A stretch of DNA of 7,558 nt from Anaerolineae bacterium (GTDB lineage: Bacteria; Chloroflexota; Anaerolineae; Anaerolineales; Villigracilaceae). Each line of letters begins with the position of its first letter. Positions within the stretch are counted from its first letter, which is position 1. The stretch is taken from the NCBI GenBank assembly GCA_017303735.1, contig JAFLCF010000195.1, positions 1-7,558 of the forward strand. The letters run 5' to 3'. Position numbers and translations under genes: made by a program. Under the pieces are notes generated by a model. The model was not told the origin of the DNA. It saw nothing but the letters and a program-made list of their open reading frames with translations, and did not search any database. This document shows, in pieces, positions 7,267 through 7,558 of the stretch.

Positions 7267-7558
7267 TCTTCTGCGGTCTTGATCCCCACAAGCACAAGGC
7301 GCCGATCAGGTATCCCAGTGCCGAAAGCGGATATAGCCAGATGGCGCCGAAGACATCGAAGAATGCGCCTGAGGCAGGGTATGCCACAATATTGACCATA
7401 CCCGCCAATGTCACTGTGAACAATGCCAGCACGGTGCCGCGCTCATGAGGCTGGGTACGGCTGCTGATGAGACCGATAAAGGAGATCGTGTAAAAACTGA
7501 ATGCCACTCCGCCAATAAAACGGATCGCCATGATGGTGACAATCCCTGGCAGGAAGAA
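7247..7558 (-). CDS. Major facilitator superfamily transporter, C-terminal fragment; 5' end outside window
   Basis: The minus-strand frame is open from the right edge (7558) to the TAG at 7247-7249, giving 103 visible residues. The ATG at 7531-7529 lies inside a hydrophobic run (FFLPGIVTIMAIRFIGG) and is probably an internal methionine. At least three hydrophobic segments are visible, separated by the short charged loop SSRTQPHERGTVLA and by GAFFDVFG, typical of the C-terminal half of 12-helix MFS proteins: the loop arginine region before helix 11 and a Gly-x-x-x-D-x-x-G element. The protein ends with the short polar tail GSRPQKTIDDGQ. About three quarters of the gene is missing, so the substrate (sugar, drug or other) cannot be stated. 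It converges on the ABC transporter operon and is therefore transcribed separately. Confidence 0.8.
   Translation of the reverse strand, partial: FFLPGIVTIMAIRFIGGVAFSFYTISFIGLISSRTQPHERGTVLALFTVTLAGMVNIVAYPASGAFFDVFGAIWLYPLSALGYLIGALCLWGSRPQKTIDDGQ

Overview
The window reads as bacterial chromosomal DNA of roughly balanced base composition. It is densely coded, with four genes and one partial gene on the plus strand and one partial gene on the minus strand. The gene set would fit a saccharide-fermenting bacterium: a GH1 beta-glucosidase, a very large cytoplasmic clan GH-Q-like phosphorylase, a three-gene ABC-2 type transporter of the COG4586/COG4587/COG3694 type, and an MFS permease. Chloroflexota (Anaerolineae) is my best guess from the overall character of the proteins. 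That is an inference without a marker gene, and I hold it loosely.

Layout. Bases 2-1042 are the C-terminal three quarters of a GH1 beta-glucosidase, cut by the left edge. A strong hairpin at 1049-1086 closes that transcription unit. A 1149-residue protein follows at 1138-4587. It carries motifs that parallel those of GH94-type phosphorylases (WRDxxQ, SDH, WND), and I consider it a candidate beta-glucan phosphorylase, possibly GH149 or an undescribed relative. After only 16 bases come an ABC ATPase (4604-5626), a first permease overlapping it by 4 bases (5623-6414), and a second permease one base further on (6416-7213). The tight packing suggests that 1138-7213 is one operon. At the right edge, converging on it, is the C-terminal 103 residues of an MFS transporter (7247-7558, minus strand). 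The 33-base gap and the end of that gene contain a 7-bp tandem repeat and an inverted repeat.

How the genes may work together. The glucosidase (hydrolysis) and the phosphorylase (phosphorolysis, saving ATP) could both act on imported beta-gluco-oligosaccharides in the cytoplasm. The ABC-2 type transporter belongs to a family whose substrates are mostly unknown, so its role beside the phosphorylase is the main open question.

No stretch longer than 300 bases lacks a gene. I see no tRNA, rRNA, CRISPR array, insertion sequence or phage gene. The only candidate novelties are the phosphorylase-like protein, its linkage to the transporter, a hairpin covering a ribosome binding site, and the repeat at the convergent junction.
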